A stretch of DNA of 64,000 nucleotides from contig JAHBXQ010000001.1 in NCBI GenBank assembly GCA_019636345.1, positions 649,985 through 713,984 on the forward strand, in the 5' to 3' direction. Both the position numbers and the translations under genes were made by a program. Below, one piece after another: positions 1 to 8,555 of this stretch (position 1 is the first letter of the stretch; every line of letters begins with the position of its first letter). The notes beneath the pieces are model-generated. The model did not search any database. It was given only the letters and a program-made list of their open reading frames with translations, and was not told the origin of the DNA. Source of the stretch: Pirellulales bacterium. GTDB lineage: Bacteria > Planctomycetota > Planctomycetia > Pirellulales > Lacipirellulaceae.

Positions 1-272
1 GTGGGGCCGAGCGTCACGCGGATCGCGGTTTCGGCGACGGGCTCGTCGGAGGCCGTCGCGGTCCACTCGTCGACGACCACGAGGCCCAACAGCCGTTTCT
101 CGTAGCGGACCGCCCCCTCGGCGACCGACAGCGTCGTGCGGTTCGCCAACAGCCACGCGGCGCCGACGCCCAACGCGACGAAGACCAGCCCCGCCAGCCA
201 GTAGATCCAACCGGCGGGTTTGAGCACGATCGTCAGCCGGCGGGGGGAGTTTTCGCGGACGTAAATTTTCAT
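1..272 (-). CDS. Membrane protein, 3' part cut by window edge
   Basis: The first 90 codons of a leftward gene are visible; the rest lies outside the window. The ATG at 272 begins MKIYVRENSPRR, then a hydrophobic segment (about residues 23-42, rich in A, L, V, G) and a polar stretch leading into VRYEKRLLGLVVVDEWTA. This looks like a single-pass inner-membrane protein with a soluble C-terminal part. No family is recognised. The start is supported by the open frame running to the window edge and the good N-terminal anchor. No Shine-Dalgarno sequence is obvious. Confidence 0.6.
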   Translation of the reverse strand, partial: MKIYVRENSPRRLTIVLKPAGWIYWLAGLVFVALGVGAAWLLANRTTLSVAEGAVRYEKRLLGLVVVDEWTATASDEPVAETAIRVTLGP

Positions 273-303
273 GGGAAGCGGCGATTGGCGTTTGGGACGC
301 AAG

Positions 304-376
304 GAGGTGGCTGGGGCCGGAGCGAAGCCCCCAGGCATGCGTCCTTGCGGGCTCGTTACGCTCGATCCCGGTCGTC
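304..376. repeat. Degenerate copy of the palindromic element
   Basis: This stretch starts with GGTGGCTGGGG, has GCCCCCAGG in the middle and GGGCTCGTTACGCTCGATCCC at its right side. It lines up over its length with the core of the 123-bp palindromic element at 26329 and 58176, but with many substitutions that break the stem. It is probably an old, decayed copy. It lies between a leftward and a rightward gene, in a 297-bp gap that otherwise shows nothing recognisable. Confidence 0.5.
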
Positions 377-569
377 GTCTCCGCAACTTCGCGACACTGG
401 GGAATTCGGAGGTTGCGGCGACGGCTGGGCGGTCTTCTGCGTGCTTGGCCAGAGCGGTCTACTGTAGGTCCGTCTCGCCAAAACGGGCAAGGCGAGTCGC
501 GGGATTGGTTGGAGCCTTTGCGCCAGGTTGGCGTTGCTCGTCGCCAGGCGCTCGACGCACAATAGACGC

Positions 570-1241
570 ATGCAACGCCCCGCCGCCTCGTTCGTCCCGC
601 CGTCCGCCGACTCGTCCCAAGGCGCCGATCCCGCAGTCAAGCAATCCGCGCTTGCTCTGGTGCTGGCCAATCTCGTGCCGCTGATCGGCGTGCTGTGGCT
701 CGACTGGAGCACCGGCTGGGTGCTCGCGCTGTACTGGGCCGAGAACGTCGTGATCGGTTTGGTCACTGTTCTGAAGATCTTCACCTGCCGCGGCGGCAAC
801 CCGACCTGGCCCAGTCGGCTAGGAGTCGCGGCGTTTTTCGCGGTCCACTACGGCGCCTTCGCTGTCGGGCATGCGGTGGGGCTGCTGATGTTGGTGAAGC
901 TGGTCGGCGACGAGGGGGGCGCGGCGATCGCCAAGGCGCCGGAGAAGATCAACCCGCTGTGGCTGGGGCTGACCCTGGGGGGGATGGCCGCCAGCCGCCT
1001 GTACGAGTTCGTCGCCGAGTTTCTCCTCGCCGGGCGCGGGCGCGACAAGGACCCCGCGGCAATTGCGTTCACCCCGTACCCGCGGCTGATCATCCTGCAC
1101 GTCGTCGTGGTGCTGGGGGCGTTTGCGTCGCTGGAAGCGGGAAGCGACAAAGCGGCGGTCGTGCTGCTGGTGTTGCTGAAGACGGGGCTTGATTTGGCGC
1201 TCCACTACGGACGGCGGCTGCTGGCGAGCGGGGCGAGTTGA
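570..1241 (+). CDS. DUF6498 family membrane protein
   Basis: This is a 223-residue integral membrane protein. Several hydrophobic helices are visible. The region LALYWAENVVIGLVTVLK is the family hallmark, a Tyr-Trp-Ala-Glu-Asn motif inside a helix, followed by an FFAVHYGAF-type helix with a conserved His. The function of the family is unknown. A TTG-initiated frame begins 42 bases upstream, but the ATG at 570 (MQRPAASF) gives a more natural N-terminus. No partner gene is adjacent, since the flanking genes are on the other strand. Confidence 0.7.
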   Translation: MQRPAASFVPPSADSSQGADPAVKQSALALVLANLVPLIGVLWLDWSTGWVLALYWAENVVIGLVTVLKIFTCRGGNPTWPSRLGVAAFFAVHYGAFAVGHAVGLLMLVKLVGDEGGAAIAKAPEKINPLWLGLTLGGMAASRLYEFVAEFLLAGRGRDKDPAAIAFTPYPRLIILHVVVVLGAFASLEAGSDKAAVVLLVLLKTGLDLALHYGRRLLASGAS

Positions 1242-1378
1242 CTGACTCCGCGGGCGCCGTCACGAAGGGCGCCGGGAGCCCGTGCGCAGCGAAGCCCTCA
1301 GCAGCGCCGCTGGGCGAATGCTCCGGCGCCTTCGGCATTGTCCGAGATGTCGCGAAGCATGGCGTTCTGGCTGAACGC

Positions 1379-2512
1379 CTACTTCCCCCCTTCGACCACC
1401 TCGCCGGTCTTCGCGTCCTTGAACTTCATCGCGGCCGAGTTCATGCAGTACCGCTGGCCGGTCGGCCAGGGGCCGTCATCGAAGATGTGGCCCAGGTGAG
1501 CGTCGCACGTGGCGCAGCGGATTTCGGTGCGGACCGTCCCCAGGCTGCGGTCCTCGAGCTGCACGATCCGCTTGTCGTCGAGCGCCTGGAAGAAGCTCGG
1601 CCAGCCGCAGCCGCTGTCGTACTTTCCTTCGCTGGAGAACAACGGCGTTCCGCAGCAGACGCACGAGTACGTGCCGTCGCCGTGGTTGTCGAAAAACTCG
1701 TTCCGAAACGGCGGCTCAGTCCCCGCTTGCCGCGTCACGCGGTACTGCTCGGGGGAGAGTTTCGCCCGCCAGTTCACCTTGCGCCAATCGGCCTCGGCCC
1801 GCTCCTTAGCGTCGCTCGGGTCCTCGGAGTTCGGCTGCGGCTTGGTCCCCTTGAGCTTGTCGGCGAACGCCTTCTTCAGCTTCTCCAGCTTCGGCAGCGT
1901 GTTGATCCGGCAGTACGCGTTCGACGGATTCTTGCGGAAGTAGTCCTGGTGATACTCCTCGGCCGGATAGTACTTCTCGAACTTGGCGATCTCGGTGACG
2001 ATCGGGTCGGGGTAGGCGCCCGATTCGTCGAGTTTCGTCTTGTACTTCTCGGCCAGCTTGCGCTGCTCGTCATTGTGATAGAAGACGACCGACCGGTACT
2101 GCGTTCCCCGGTCGGGACCCTGGCGATTGAGGGTCGTCGGGTCGTGGACCTTCCAGAACACCTCGAGCAACTCGGCGTACGTGACGACCCGCGGGTCGTA
2201 GGCGATTTGAATCACCTCGGCATGGCCGGTGAGTCCGCTGCTGACGTCCTCGTAACTGGGATTGGGTTTACGGCCGCCGCTGTAGCCCGACTCGACCGCG
2301 TGGACGCCGGCCAGCATCTCGAACACCGTCTCGATGCACCAGAAACAGCCGCCGCCGAACGTGGCCAGTTCGAGCTTCGGCTCGGCGGGAGCGGCAACCG
2401 GAGCGTCATCGGCCTGCGGAGCCGGCGTGGTCGAGGGTTCAGCGGCCATGAGATAACCTCCAAGAGCGACGGCCGTCGTCACGACGGCGGCAATACGGTA
2501 ACGAGCGGACAT
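1379..2512 (-). CDS. msrAB: Secreted MsrA-MsrB fusion, methionine sulfoxide reductase
   Basis: This 377-residue protein repairs both S- and R-methionine sulfoxides in proteins. An N-terminal signal-like segment (residues 1-24, ending near AAEP) suggests an exported, probably periplasmic, enzyme. The MsrA domain follows, with GGGCFWCIE at residues 53-61; Cys56 should be the catalytic Cys. The MsrB domain comes after it and has the zinc ligands CVCC and CATC and the catalytic Cys in [10 protein letters not shown] near the C-terminus. The order MsrA then MsrB is a known fusion type. The frame is open another 47 codons upstream, but a GGAGGG Shine-Dalgarno 9 bases before the ATG at 2512 fixes the start. 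Confidence 0.92.
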   Translation of the reverse strand: MSARYRIAAVVTTAVALGGYLMAAEPSTTPAPQADDAPVAAPAEPKLELATFGGGCFWCIETVFEMLAGVHAVESGYSGGRKPNPSYEDVSSGLTGHAEVIQIAYDPRVVTYAELLEVFWKVHDPTTLNRQGPDRGTQYRSVVFYHNDEQRKLAEKYKTKLDESGAYPDPIVTEIAKFEKYYPAEEYHQDYFRKNPSNAYCRINTLPKLEKLKKAFADKLKGTKPQPNSEDPSDAKERAEADWRKVNWRAKLSPEQYRVTRQAGTEPPFRNEFFDNHGDGTYSCVCCGTPLFSSEGKYDSGCGWPSFFQALDDKRIVQLEDRSLGTVRTEIRCATCDAHLGHIFDDGPWPTGQRYCMNSAAMKFKDAKTGEVVEGGK

Positions 2513-2717
2513 GAAAACAATCCCTCCACAAGCGGCTGCGACGGGAAGCACGTTCGCCGGCGAGGCTCTCAGGGCCGGCAGCCCTATTCTACCCGCGCCG
2601 GCAAGCCGTGAACTGTGCGATGCGTCGCGGCCGGCCGGCGATTGGAACCGCAAGTGAGTCGCCCGCTTCTCCGCAACCCTACGGAGTTTTTGCCCCGGGA
2701 ACGGAATCTTGCACGGC

Positions 2718-2749
2718 TCTGGGGGCTAGCTCTGCTCGACCCCAGCCAC
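2718..2749. repeat. Half copy of the palindromic element
   Basis: The sequence CTGGGGGCTAGCTC followed by CTCGACCCCAGCCAC matches one arm of the 123-bp palindromic element found near 26.4 and 58.2 kb. The other arm is missing. It sits in the 300-bp gap between two leftward genes (msrAB and the DUF6807 gene). Nothing else is recognised in that gap. Confidence 0.5.
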
Positions 2750-2812
2750 GGAATGGGCGCGTTCGCACAAGGTTCCAGCAACGACCCGAGCGACGTCGGT
2801 CCGACAGATTTG

Positions 2813-3808
2813 CTACAACCGGTCGGCCGCGTAGCGCTGCTGCCAATCGGCAAGTTGGTCGGGCGTCAGATCGCCGTCGTGCAGCAGCACCAGATAGCGG
2901 AACGTCGCCGACTCGCCCGGGGCGATCGTCAGCGGCCCCCCCTGGGGTTCTTGGTCGTCCTGGGGGAACTCGCGGCGAGCGAACGGGTTGGCTGCGAACA
3001 GGCCGTAGGTTCGCACGTGCCAGCGATGGGGGCTGCGCGTGCAGCGGGGATGGATGAAGACGGCGATCCCCGCGGGCTTGCCTTCAACGGGCCCGGCGTA
3101 ATTCACCCATGCGGCGCACCGGCCCCAGGCGTCGTCGTCGACCTGGCCGCGGTCGTTCTCCAGCCGGCCCCCCAGCTTGGCCGTCACGTCCATCGACCCT
3201 GGCACGCGCAGCGAGAAGCACCCTTCCTTGGTGTCGCCGAACACGACTTGGCCGTCGCTCGCTTGCAGCTTGTACTCGAGGTCGATCCAACGGAGTTCGT
3301 CCCGGACGCCGAACCGCATCGTTCGCACGTCGGACAGCACGCGCCGTTCGCCGGCCAGCCAGTCGTTGCGGGTCGCAATGATCGCCCCCGGCGGCGTCGC
3401 CGCCAAACGGACGTACTCGCGGTGGACGATGCGGTTGGCGTCGTCGTCCTGGCCGCGGTGCTGCTTGTCGGGTTCGAGCCAGAAGTCGCGCCCGTTGACG
3501 TCGCCATGAGCGAACCACAGCGAGCGATGATGCGGATGGTCGACCTGCTCGTGCGGCAGCTGCGGGCCTTGCGGGTAGCTGCGCGTCATCGCGCGTCCGT
3601 GGGCGTCGTAGATCGGCCAGACGATCGGCTGGTGCCCCGATTCCTTGCGATACTCGGCGAACGGCTTGCCGTCGATCGTCACGACCGCCCCGTCGGGCGT
3701 CTCCTTGACGGCGAACTGCTCCGCCCGGATCGCCTCGCCGCCGAGCAAGGCCAGCCAAGCGATCGAGACGACGCCAACGCGTCGCCAGGGAACCGACAAG
3801 CCAAGCAT
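2813..3808 (-). CDS. DUF6807 (PmoA-like) secreted protein
   Basis: This is a 331-residue protein with a signal peptide (MLGLSVPWRR then a hydrophobic stretch ending near IRAEQ). The mature part has the hallmarks of the DUF6807 family, often labelled PmoA: an early WPIYDAHGRAMTRSYP segment and a HEQVDHPHHRSLWFAHGDV segment rich in His. The fold is probably a beta-sandwich related to sugar-binding or galactose-mutarotase-like domains. In planctomycetes such proteins often sit in carbohydrate-use loci, and here the next locus is the arabinose operon. The exact activity is unknown. A start 17 codons upstream is possible, but the chosen ATG gives a clean signal peptide. Confidence 0.75.
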   Translation of the reverse strand: MLGLSVPWRRVGVVSIAWLALLGGEAIRAEQFAVKETPDGAVVTIDGKPFAEYRKESGHQPIVWPIYDAHGRAMTRSYPQGPQLPHEQVDHPHHRSLWFAHGDVNGRDFWLEPDKQHRGQDDDANRIVHREYVRLAATPPGAIIATRNDWLAGERRVLSDVRTMRFGVRDELRWIDLEYKLQASDGQVVFGDTKEGCFSLRVPGSMDVTAKLGGRLENDRGQVDDDAWGRCAAWVNYAGPVEGKPAGIAVFIHPRCTRSPHRWHVRTYGLFAANPFARREFPQDDQEPQGGPLTIAPGESATFRYLVLLHDGDLTPDQLADWQQRYAADRL

Positions 3809-4356
3809 GAGAAGCCGCCTTTCCGTACCAGGGCAGTGCAAGAACGCAAGTCGAAGCAAGTGGGCGAGGCTAGTCCTCGGCGCCGAGCGAGGTCAAGGGG
3901 CCCGCGGATAACGCTGACTTTGCGGCGATCTCCTTCCGTCGAGCACTCCGAGTCCTCCGCGGCTGGAATTGAACTCCGTCGCGGCTCACGTCGGATGGGC
4001 GCGTCGGCTGGCGAATTGTCCCGGTCGCGGGTCACGGAATCCAGTTGCGGGGCAATTCGAGCGCAAAAAAATACCTAAATCGCGGTTGCGCAAAGTCTCA
4101 AGTTCGGTCGGTTTCGGGGGGAATCGCGACAAACTCGCCAACCCCGCAATTCGCGTTTCGAGACGCCCCTTGCAGGACGCTTCCCGGGCGTTGGCGAACC
4201 GCTGCGGGGCAGATACACTCGACAATTCGCTAGCTGAAAATCGTCGCGGGGCGCAAAGAGCGGCACCTTCGCCAGTCCTCACCGCCGTGCGGCTTGCGAC
4301 GCCTCGTCTTGGACGCCCTCGTCGCCCGTCGCCCCCCAGCTTCGCAGGATTCCCCG
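3809..4356. other. Divergent intergenic region before araB
   Basis: This 548-base gap separates the leftward DUF6807 gene from the rightward arabinose operon. No open frame here looks like a gene. It holds an A-rich patch near 4065-4080 and a promoter-like pair at 4191-4219, listed separately. No operator palindrome for an AraR- or AraC-type regulator was convincing. Confidence 0.5.
4191..4219 (+). promoter_or_regulatory. Candidate sigma-70-type promoter of the ara operon
   Basis: TTGGCG at 4191-4196 and TACACT at 4214-4219 are separated by exactly 17 bases. Each matches the vegetative consensus at four of six positions. It would give a leader of about 130 bases before the araB ATG at 4357. 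The call rests on sequence match only. Confidence 0.35.
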
Positions 4357-6036
4357 ATGGCCAACCAATACGCAATCGGCGTCGACTACGGCACCAACAG
4401 CGTGCGTGCGCTGGTCGTCGACGTGGCGACCGGCGCCGAGATCGGGACCGAGGTGTTCAACTATCCCAGCGGCGACGCCGGGATCATGCTCGACCCCAGC
4501 GATCCGCACGTCGCGCGGCAACATCCGGGGGACTACATCGTCGGGTTCGAGCACGCGGTGGCGGGAGCCGTGAAGAAAGCCGCCGCGACGCCGGGATTCG
4601 CCCCCGAGTTGGTCGTCGGGATCGGCGTCGACACGACCGGCTCGACTCCCCTGCCCGTCGACGCTCACGGTACGCCGCTGGCGCTGTTGCCGCAGTTTGA
4701 GGGGAATCTTGCGGCCCAGGCGTGGTTGTGGAAGGACCATACCTCGCACGCCGAGGCGGAGGAGATCTCCGCGGTCGCCCGTCGGCAGGGGCGCCCCTAT
4801 CTTGCCAAGTGCGGCGGCACATACTCGTCGGAGTGGTACTGGGCGAAGATCCTCCACTGCCTGCGCACCGCCCCCGAAGTGGCCGCGGCGGCCCATTCCT
4901 GGGTCGAGTTGTGCGACTTCGTCCCCGCGTACGTCACCGGCACGCTCACTCCCGAGCGGATCGCGCGCAGCGTCTGCGCCGCGGGGCACAAGGCGCTGTA
5001 CTGCGAGGAGTGGGGCGGGCTCCCCGCGTGCGAGTTCCTTGATGCGCTCGACCCCGGGTTATCGCGGTTCCGATACACGACCACCGCGTTGCCAGCCAAT
5101 CGCCGCGCCGGACTCCTGACTCCCGAGATGGCCGAGAAAGTCGGCCTGCAACCGGGCGTGACCGTGGCCGTAGGGGCGTTCGACGCCCACATGGGGGCGG
5201 TGGGCGCCGGCTGCGGCAAGGGGGCCCTGGTGAAGATCATGGGCACGAGCACCTGCGACTGCATGGTCGCCCCGCTCGAGCAGCAGCTTCCCGACGTCCC
5301 GGGGCTGTGCGGCATCGTCGCCGAGTCGGTCCTCCCCGGCATGTACGGATTGGAAGCGGGCCAAAGCGCCGTCGGCGACATCTTCAACTGGTTCGTCCGC
5401 TACCTCTCGCCCGCCGAGTTCGGCAACGACGCCGCGGCCCACGAGAAGCTGACCGCCGCGGCCGCCAAGCTCAAGCCGGGCGAAAGCGGTCTGTTGGCCC
5501 TCGACTGGAACAACGGCAACCGCACCGTGCTGGTCGATCACCGGCTGAGCGGGTTGTTGGTCGGACAGACGCTCCACACGACCGCCCCCGAGGTCTACCG
5601 GGCCCTGGTCGAGGCGACCGCGTTCGGCGCCCTGACGATCATCAACCGCCTGGAGGAGTACGGCGTCCCCGTCGAGCAAGTGATCAACTGCGGCGGCATC
5701 GCCGAGAAGAACCCCGTGGTCATGCAGATCTACGCCGACGTCTGCAACCGGCCGATGCGGATCAGCCGCTCGGCTCAGACCTGCGCGTTGGGGGCGGCAA
5801 TCTTCGGCGCCGTCGCCGCGGGAGCGTACGAGTCGGTCGAAGAGGCCCAAACCGCGATGACCGGGCTCAAACCGACCGAGTACCAACCCGACCCGAACGC
5901 GGCCCGCGCTTACGCCCGACTGTACGAACTGTACCGCGTCCTGCACGACGCCTTCGGCGGGGTCTCGGCAGGCGAAGGGATCGGAACCGTCATGAAACAA
6001 CTGATTTCCATCCGCGAAGAGGTGCGGAAGGGGTGA
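4357..6036 (+). CDS. araB: Ribulokinase
   Basis: This 559-residue FGGY-family kinase phosphorylates L-ribulose to L-ribulose 5-phosphate in L-arabinose catabolism. The N-terminus (IGVDYGTNSVRALVVD, residues 7-22) is the phosphate-binding motif of the sugar-kinase/actin fold. Also seen are the ribulokinase-type AFDAHMGAVGAGCGKG region, the GTSTCDCMV motif and a late CGGIAEKNPVVMQIYADV segment. The length matches the AraB family. It is the first gene of araB-araD-araA-transporter. The frame runs 21 codons further upstream, but ATG 4357 places the kinase motif at the normal distance from the N-terminus. Confidence 0.93.
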   Translation: MANQYAIGVDYGTNSVRALVVDVATGAEIGTEVFNYPSGDAGIMLDPSDPHVARQHPGDYIVGFEHAVAGAVKKAAATPGFAPELVVGIGVDTTGSTPLPVDAHGTPLALLPQFEGNLAAQAWLWKDHTSHAEAEEISAVARRQGRPYLAKCGGTYSSEWYWAKILHCLRTAPEVAAAAHSWVELCDFVPAYVTGTLTPERIARSVCAAGHKALYCEEWGGLPACEFLDALDPGLSRFRYTTTALPANRRAGLLTPEMAEKVGLQPGVTVAVGAFDAHMGAVGAGCGKGALVKIMGTSTCDCMVAPLEQQLPDVPGLCGIVAESVLPGMYGLEAGQSAVGDIFNWFVRYLSPAEFGNDAAAHEKLTAAAAKLKPGESGLLALDWNNGNRTVLVDHRLSGLLVGQTLHTTAPEVYRALVEATAFGALTIINRLEEYGVPVEQVINCGGIAEKNPVVMQIYADVCNRPMRISRSAQTCALGAAIFGAVAAGAYESVEEAQTAMTGLKPTEYQPDPNAARAYARLYELYRVLHDAFGGVSAGEGIGTVMKQLISIREEVRKG

Positions 6037-6161
6037 GGCCTCGGGCAACAGGCCCACGCTGTGAGCCCCGAGGCGTGAAAGATTGTCGCTCGTCGCTTAA
6101 GTTCGGCATACTGTCGTCATCGCCAGTCCTTTCCTTACCCCTCGCCCTTTGTCCTTAGTTT

Positions 6162-6875
6162 ATGTCCAAAGAATTCAAGAAGCTCCGCGAGCGGGTCTGT
6201 CGGGCGAACCTCGATTTGGCGGGGCACGGGTTGGTGACTCTCACGTGGGGGAACGTCAGCGGCCTGAGCGACGACGGCCTGTACTTTGCGATCAAGCCCA
6301 GCGGCGTCCCCTACGCCGAGATGGAGCCTGAGCAGATGGTCGTCGTGGCCGTCTCCACCGGCGAGATCGTCGACGGCGAACTGCGTCCCTCGTCCGACAC
6401 GCCGACCCATCGCCTGCTGTACGAGAAGTTCCGCGGCGTGGGGGGGATTGTCCACACCCACAGCCGGTGTGCGACTGCGTTCGCCCAGGCGCGGCGCGAG
6501 ATCCCCTGCCTGGGGACGACTCACGCCGACCACTTCCACGGCCCCGTGCCGTTGACGCGGCCCCTGTCGGGCAAGGAGGTCGAGGACGGCTACGAGGCTC
6601 ATACGGGGGACGTCATTATCGAACGGTTCGCCGATCTCGACCCGCTGGCGATGCCGGCCGTGCTGGTCGCCGGGCACGCCCCGTTCGCGTGGGGCAAGAG
6701 CGCCGCCTCGGCGGTCGAGAACGCCGTCGCCCTCGAGGCGGTCGCCCAGATGGCGCTCGACACGCTCACGATCGAACCCAACGTCCGCTCGCTGGAACCC
6801 TACGTGCTCGAAAAACACTACACGCGCAAACACGGCGCCGGCGCCTATTACGGTCAACCCGCGGAAAAGAAGTGA
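6162..6875 (+). CDS. araD: L-ribulose-5-phosphate 4-epimerase
   Basis: This 237-residue class II aldolase-fold enzyme converts L-ribulose 5-phosphate to D-xylulose 5-phosphate, the last step before the pentose phosphate pathway. The zinc ligands are visible as His98 and His100 (GIVHTHSR) and His172 (AGHAPFAWG), with Asp79 in SSDTPTH. These positions are very close to E. coli AraD numbering. The start MSKEFKKLRERV fits the family. It lies 125 bases after araB and 122 before araA, on the same strand. The gaps carry no recognisable signal. Confidence 0.93.
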   Translation: MSKEFKKLRERVCRANLDLAGHGLVTLTWGNVSGLSDDGLYFAIKPSGVPYAEMEPEQMVVVAVSTGEIVDGELRPSSDTPTHRLLYEKFRGVGGIVHTHSRCATAFAQARREIPCLGTTHADHFHGPVPLTRPLSGKEVEDGYEAHTGDVIIERFADLDPLAMPAVLVAGHAPFAWGKSAASAVENAVALEAVAQMALDTLTIEPNVRSLEPYVLEKHYTRKHGAGAYYGQPAEKK

Positions 6876-6997
6876 CGCTCCGCCGGTTCCGGCAACGGTG
6901 ACGGACCGCGGCGGCAGAGGTTTGTGCCGCCGGGTCGGACTCGCCATCGGCCTCCCCAGAATCACCTGTCAACAGCCACCAATCACCATCCTCCCCC

Positions 6998-8476
6998 ATG
7001 CCCCTCGTCCACTCCCGCCCCGCTGAAGTCTGGTTCCTCGTCGGCAGCCAGCACCTGTACGGCCCCGCCGCTTTGGAGAAGGTGGCCGAGCATGCTCGCG
7101 AGGTCGCGGCTTCGCTGGACGCCTCGCCGGCGATTCCCGCGAAGGTCAAGTGCCTGCCGGTGCTTACCGGGCCGGACGAGATCCGCGCGACGATCCTCGC
7201 GGCGAACGCCGATCCGAACTGCATCGGCGTGATTGCGTGGATGCACACCTTTTCTCCCGCCAAGATGTGGATCGGCGGGCTTACGGCGCTCGACAAGCCG
7301 CTGTTGCACCTCCATACGCAATACGCGGCTCCCTTGCCGTGGGCGACGATCGATATGGACTTCATGAACCTGAACCAGTCGGCCCACGGGGGACGCGAGT
7401 TCGGGCACATCTGCGCCCGGCTGGGGATCGCTCGCAAGGTGGTCGTCGGCCACTGGCAGAACGAGGCGGTCGTGGCTCAAGTCGGCGCCTGGATCCGCGC
7501 CGCCGCGGCCCGGCACGACCTGCGCTCGGCAAAGATCGCCCGCCTCGGCGACAACATGCGCGAAGTGGCCGTCACCGAGGGGGACAAGGTCTCGGCCCAG
7601 ATCGTCCTGGGGGCGTCGATCAACGGCTACGGCCTGGGCGATCTCGTCAAGCACGTCGACGGGGCGAGCGACGCGGCCATCGACCGGCTCTGCGGCCAGT
7701 ACGACGAGCAGTACCAGATGGCCCCCGAGCTGCGCTCCGGCGGCGCCCGGCGGGAGTCGCTTCGCGAGGCGGCCCGAATCGAACTGGGGCTGCGGTCGTT
7801 CCTGGAGAGCGGCGGGTTCGTGGGCTTTACCGACACCTTCGAGAACTTGCACGGTTTGCGGCAGTTGCCGGGGTTGCCGGTCCAACGGCTCATGGCCGAC
7901 GGGTACGGCTTCGGCGCCGAGGGGGACTGGAAGGCTGCCGTCATGACCCGGGCCGCCAAGGTTATGGCCGAGGGCCTGCCCGGCGGCACGAGCTTCATGG
8001 AAGACTACACCTACGACATGGCCTCCTCGCCGATGGCGTGCCTCGGCGCCCACATGCTCGAGATTTGCCCCTCGATCGCCGCCGGCACGCCTTCCTGCGA
8101 GATCCACCCGTTGGGGATCGGCGGCAAGGAGGACCCGGTGCGTCTCGTGTTCGACGCCCCCGCGGGGCCCGCGGTGAATGCGACGATCGTCGACCTGGGG
8201 GACCGGTTCCGGCTGGTCCTGAACGAGGTCGAGGTGATCGCCCCTCCTGAGCCGCTGCCGAAGCTTCCCGTGGCCCGGGCCGTGTGGCGCCCGCTGCCCG
8301 ATCTGGCGACCGCCGCCGCGGCGTGGATCTACGCCGGCGGATCGCATCACCCGACGTTCAGCCAGGCGCTTGCGACGGAGCACTTCGAGGACTTCGCCGA
8401 GATGATTGACGCCGAACTGATCGTCATCGACGCCGAGACCCGGTTGCGCGACCTCCGTCGGCAACTGCGCGGTTGA
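6998..8476 (+). CDS. araA: L-arabinose isomerase
   Basis: This 492-residue enzyme interconverts L-arabinose and L-ribulose, the first catabolic step. The N-terminus [13 protein letters not shown] is the standard AraA signature. Metal and catalytic residues appear in [18 protein letters not shown], the His of EIHPLGIGG and the C-terminal GGSHHPTFS. The length agrees with AraA of other bacteria (about 500). The gene order kinase, epimerase, isomerase differs from the E. coli order but the same three enzymes complete the pathway here. Confidence 0.95.
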   Translation: MPLVHSRPAEVWFLVGSQHLYGPAALEKVAEHAREVAASLDASPAIPAKVKCLPVLTGPDEIRATILAANADPNCIGVIAWMHTFSPAKMWIGGLTALDKPLLHLHTQYAAPLPWATIDMDFMNLNQSAHGGREFGHICARLGIARKVVVGHWQNEAVVAQVGAWIRAAAARHDLRSAKIARLGDNMREVAVTEGDKVSAQIVLGASINGYGLGDLVKHVDGASDAAIDRLCGQYDEQYQMAPELRSGGARRESLREAARIELGLRSFLESGGFVGFTDTFENLHGLRQLPGLPVQRLMADGYGFGAEGDWKAAVMTRAAKVMAEGLPGGTSFMEDYTYDMASSPMACLGAHMLEICPSIAAGTPSCEIHPLGIGGKEDPVRLVFDAPAGPAVNATIVDLGDRFRLVLNEVEVIAPPEPLPKLPVARAVWRPLPDLATAAAAWIYAGGSHHPTFSQALATEHFEDFAEMIDAELIVIDAETRLRDLRRQLRG

Positions 8477-8555
8477 GCGGACTCTCATCGCTTTCGCTTC
8501 GTGCTGTTCGTGACGACGTGGTCGCCTTCCCCACCTCCTCTCTCCGGATACCTTG

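Noticed and set aside
1238-2611. A 457-codon plus-strand frame
   Set aside because: It runs antisense through msrAB, where the catalytic motifs are clear.
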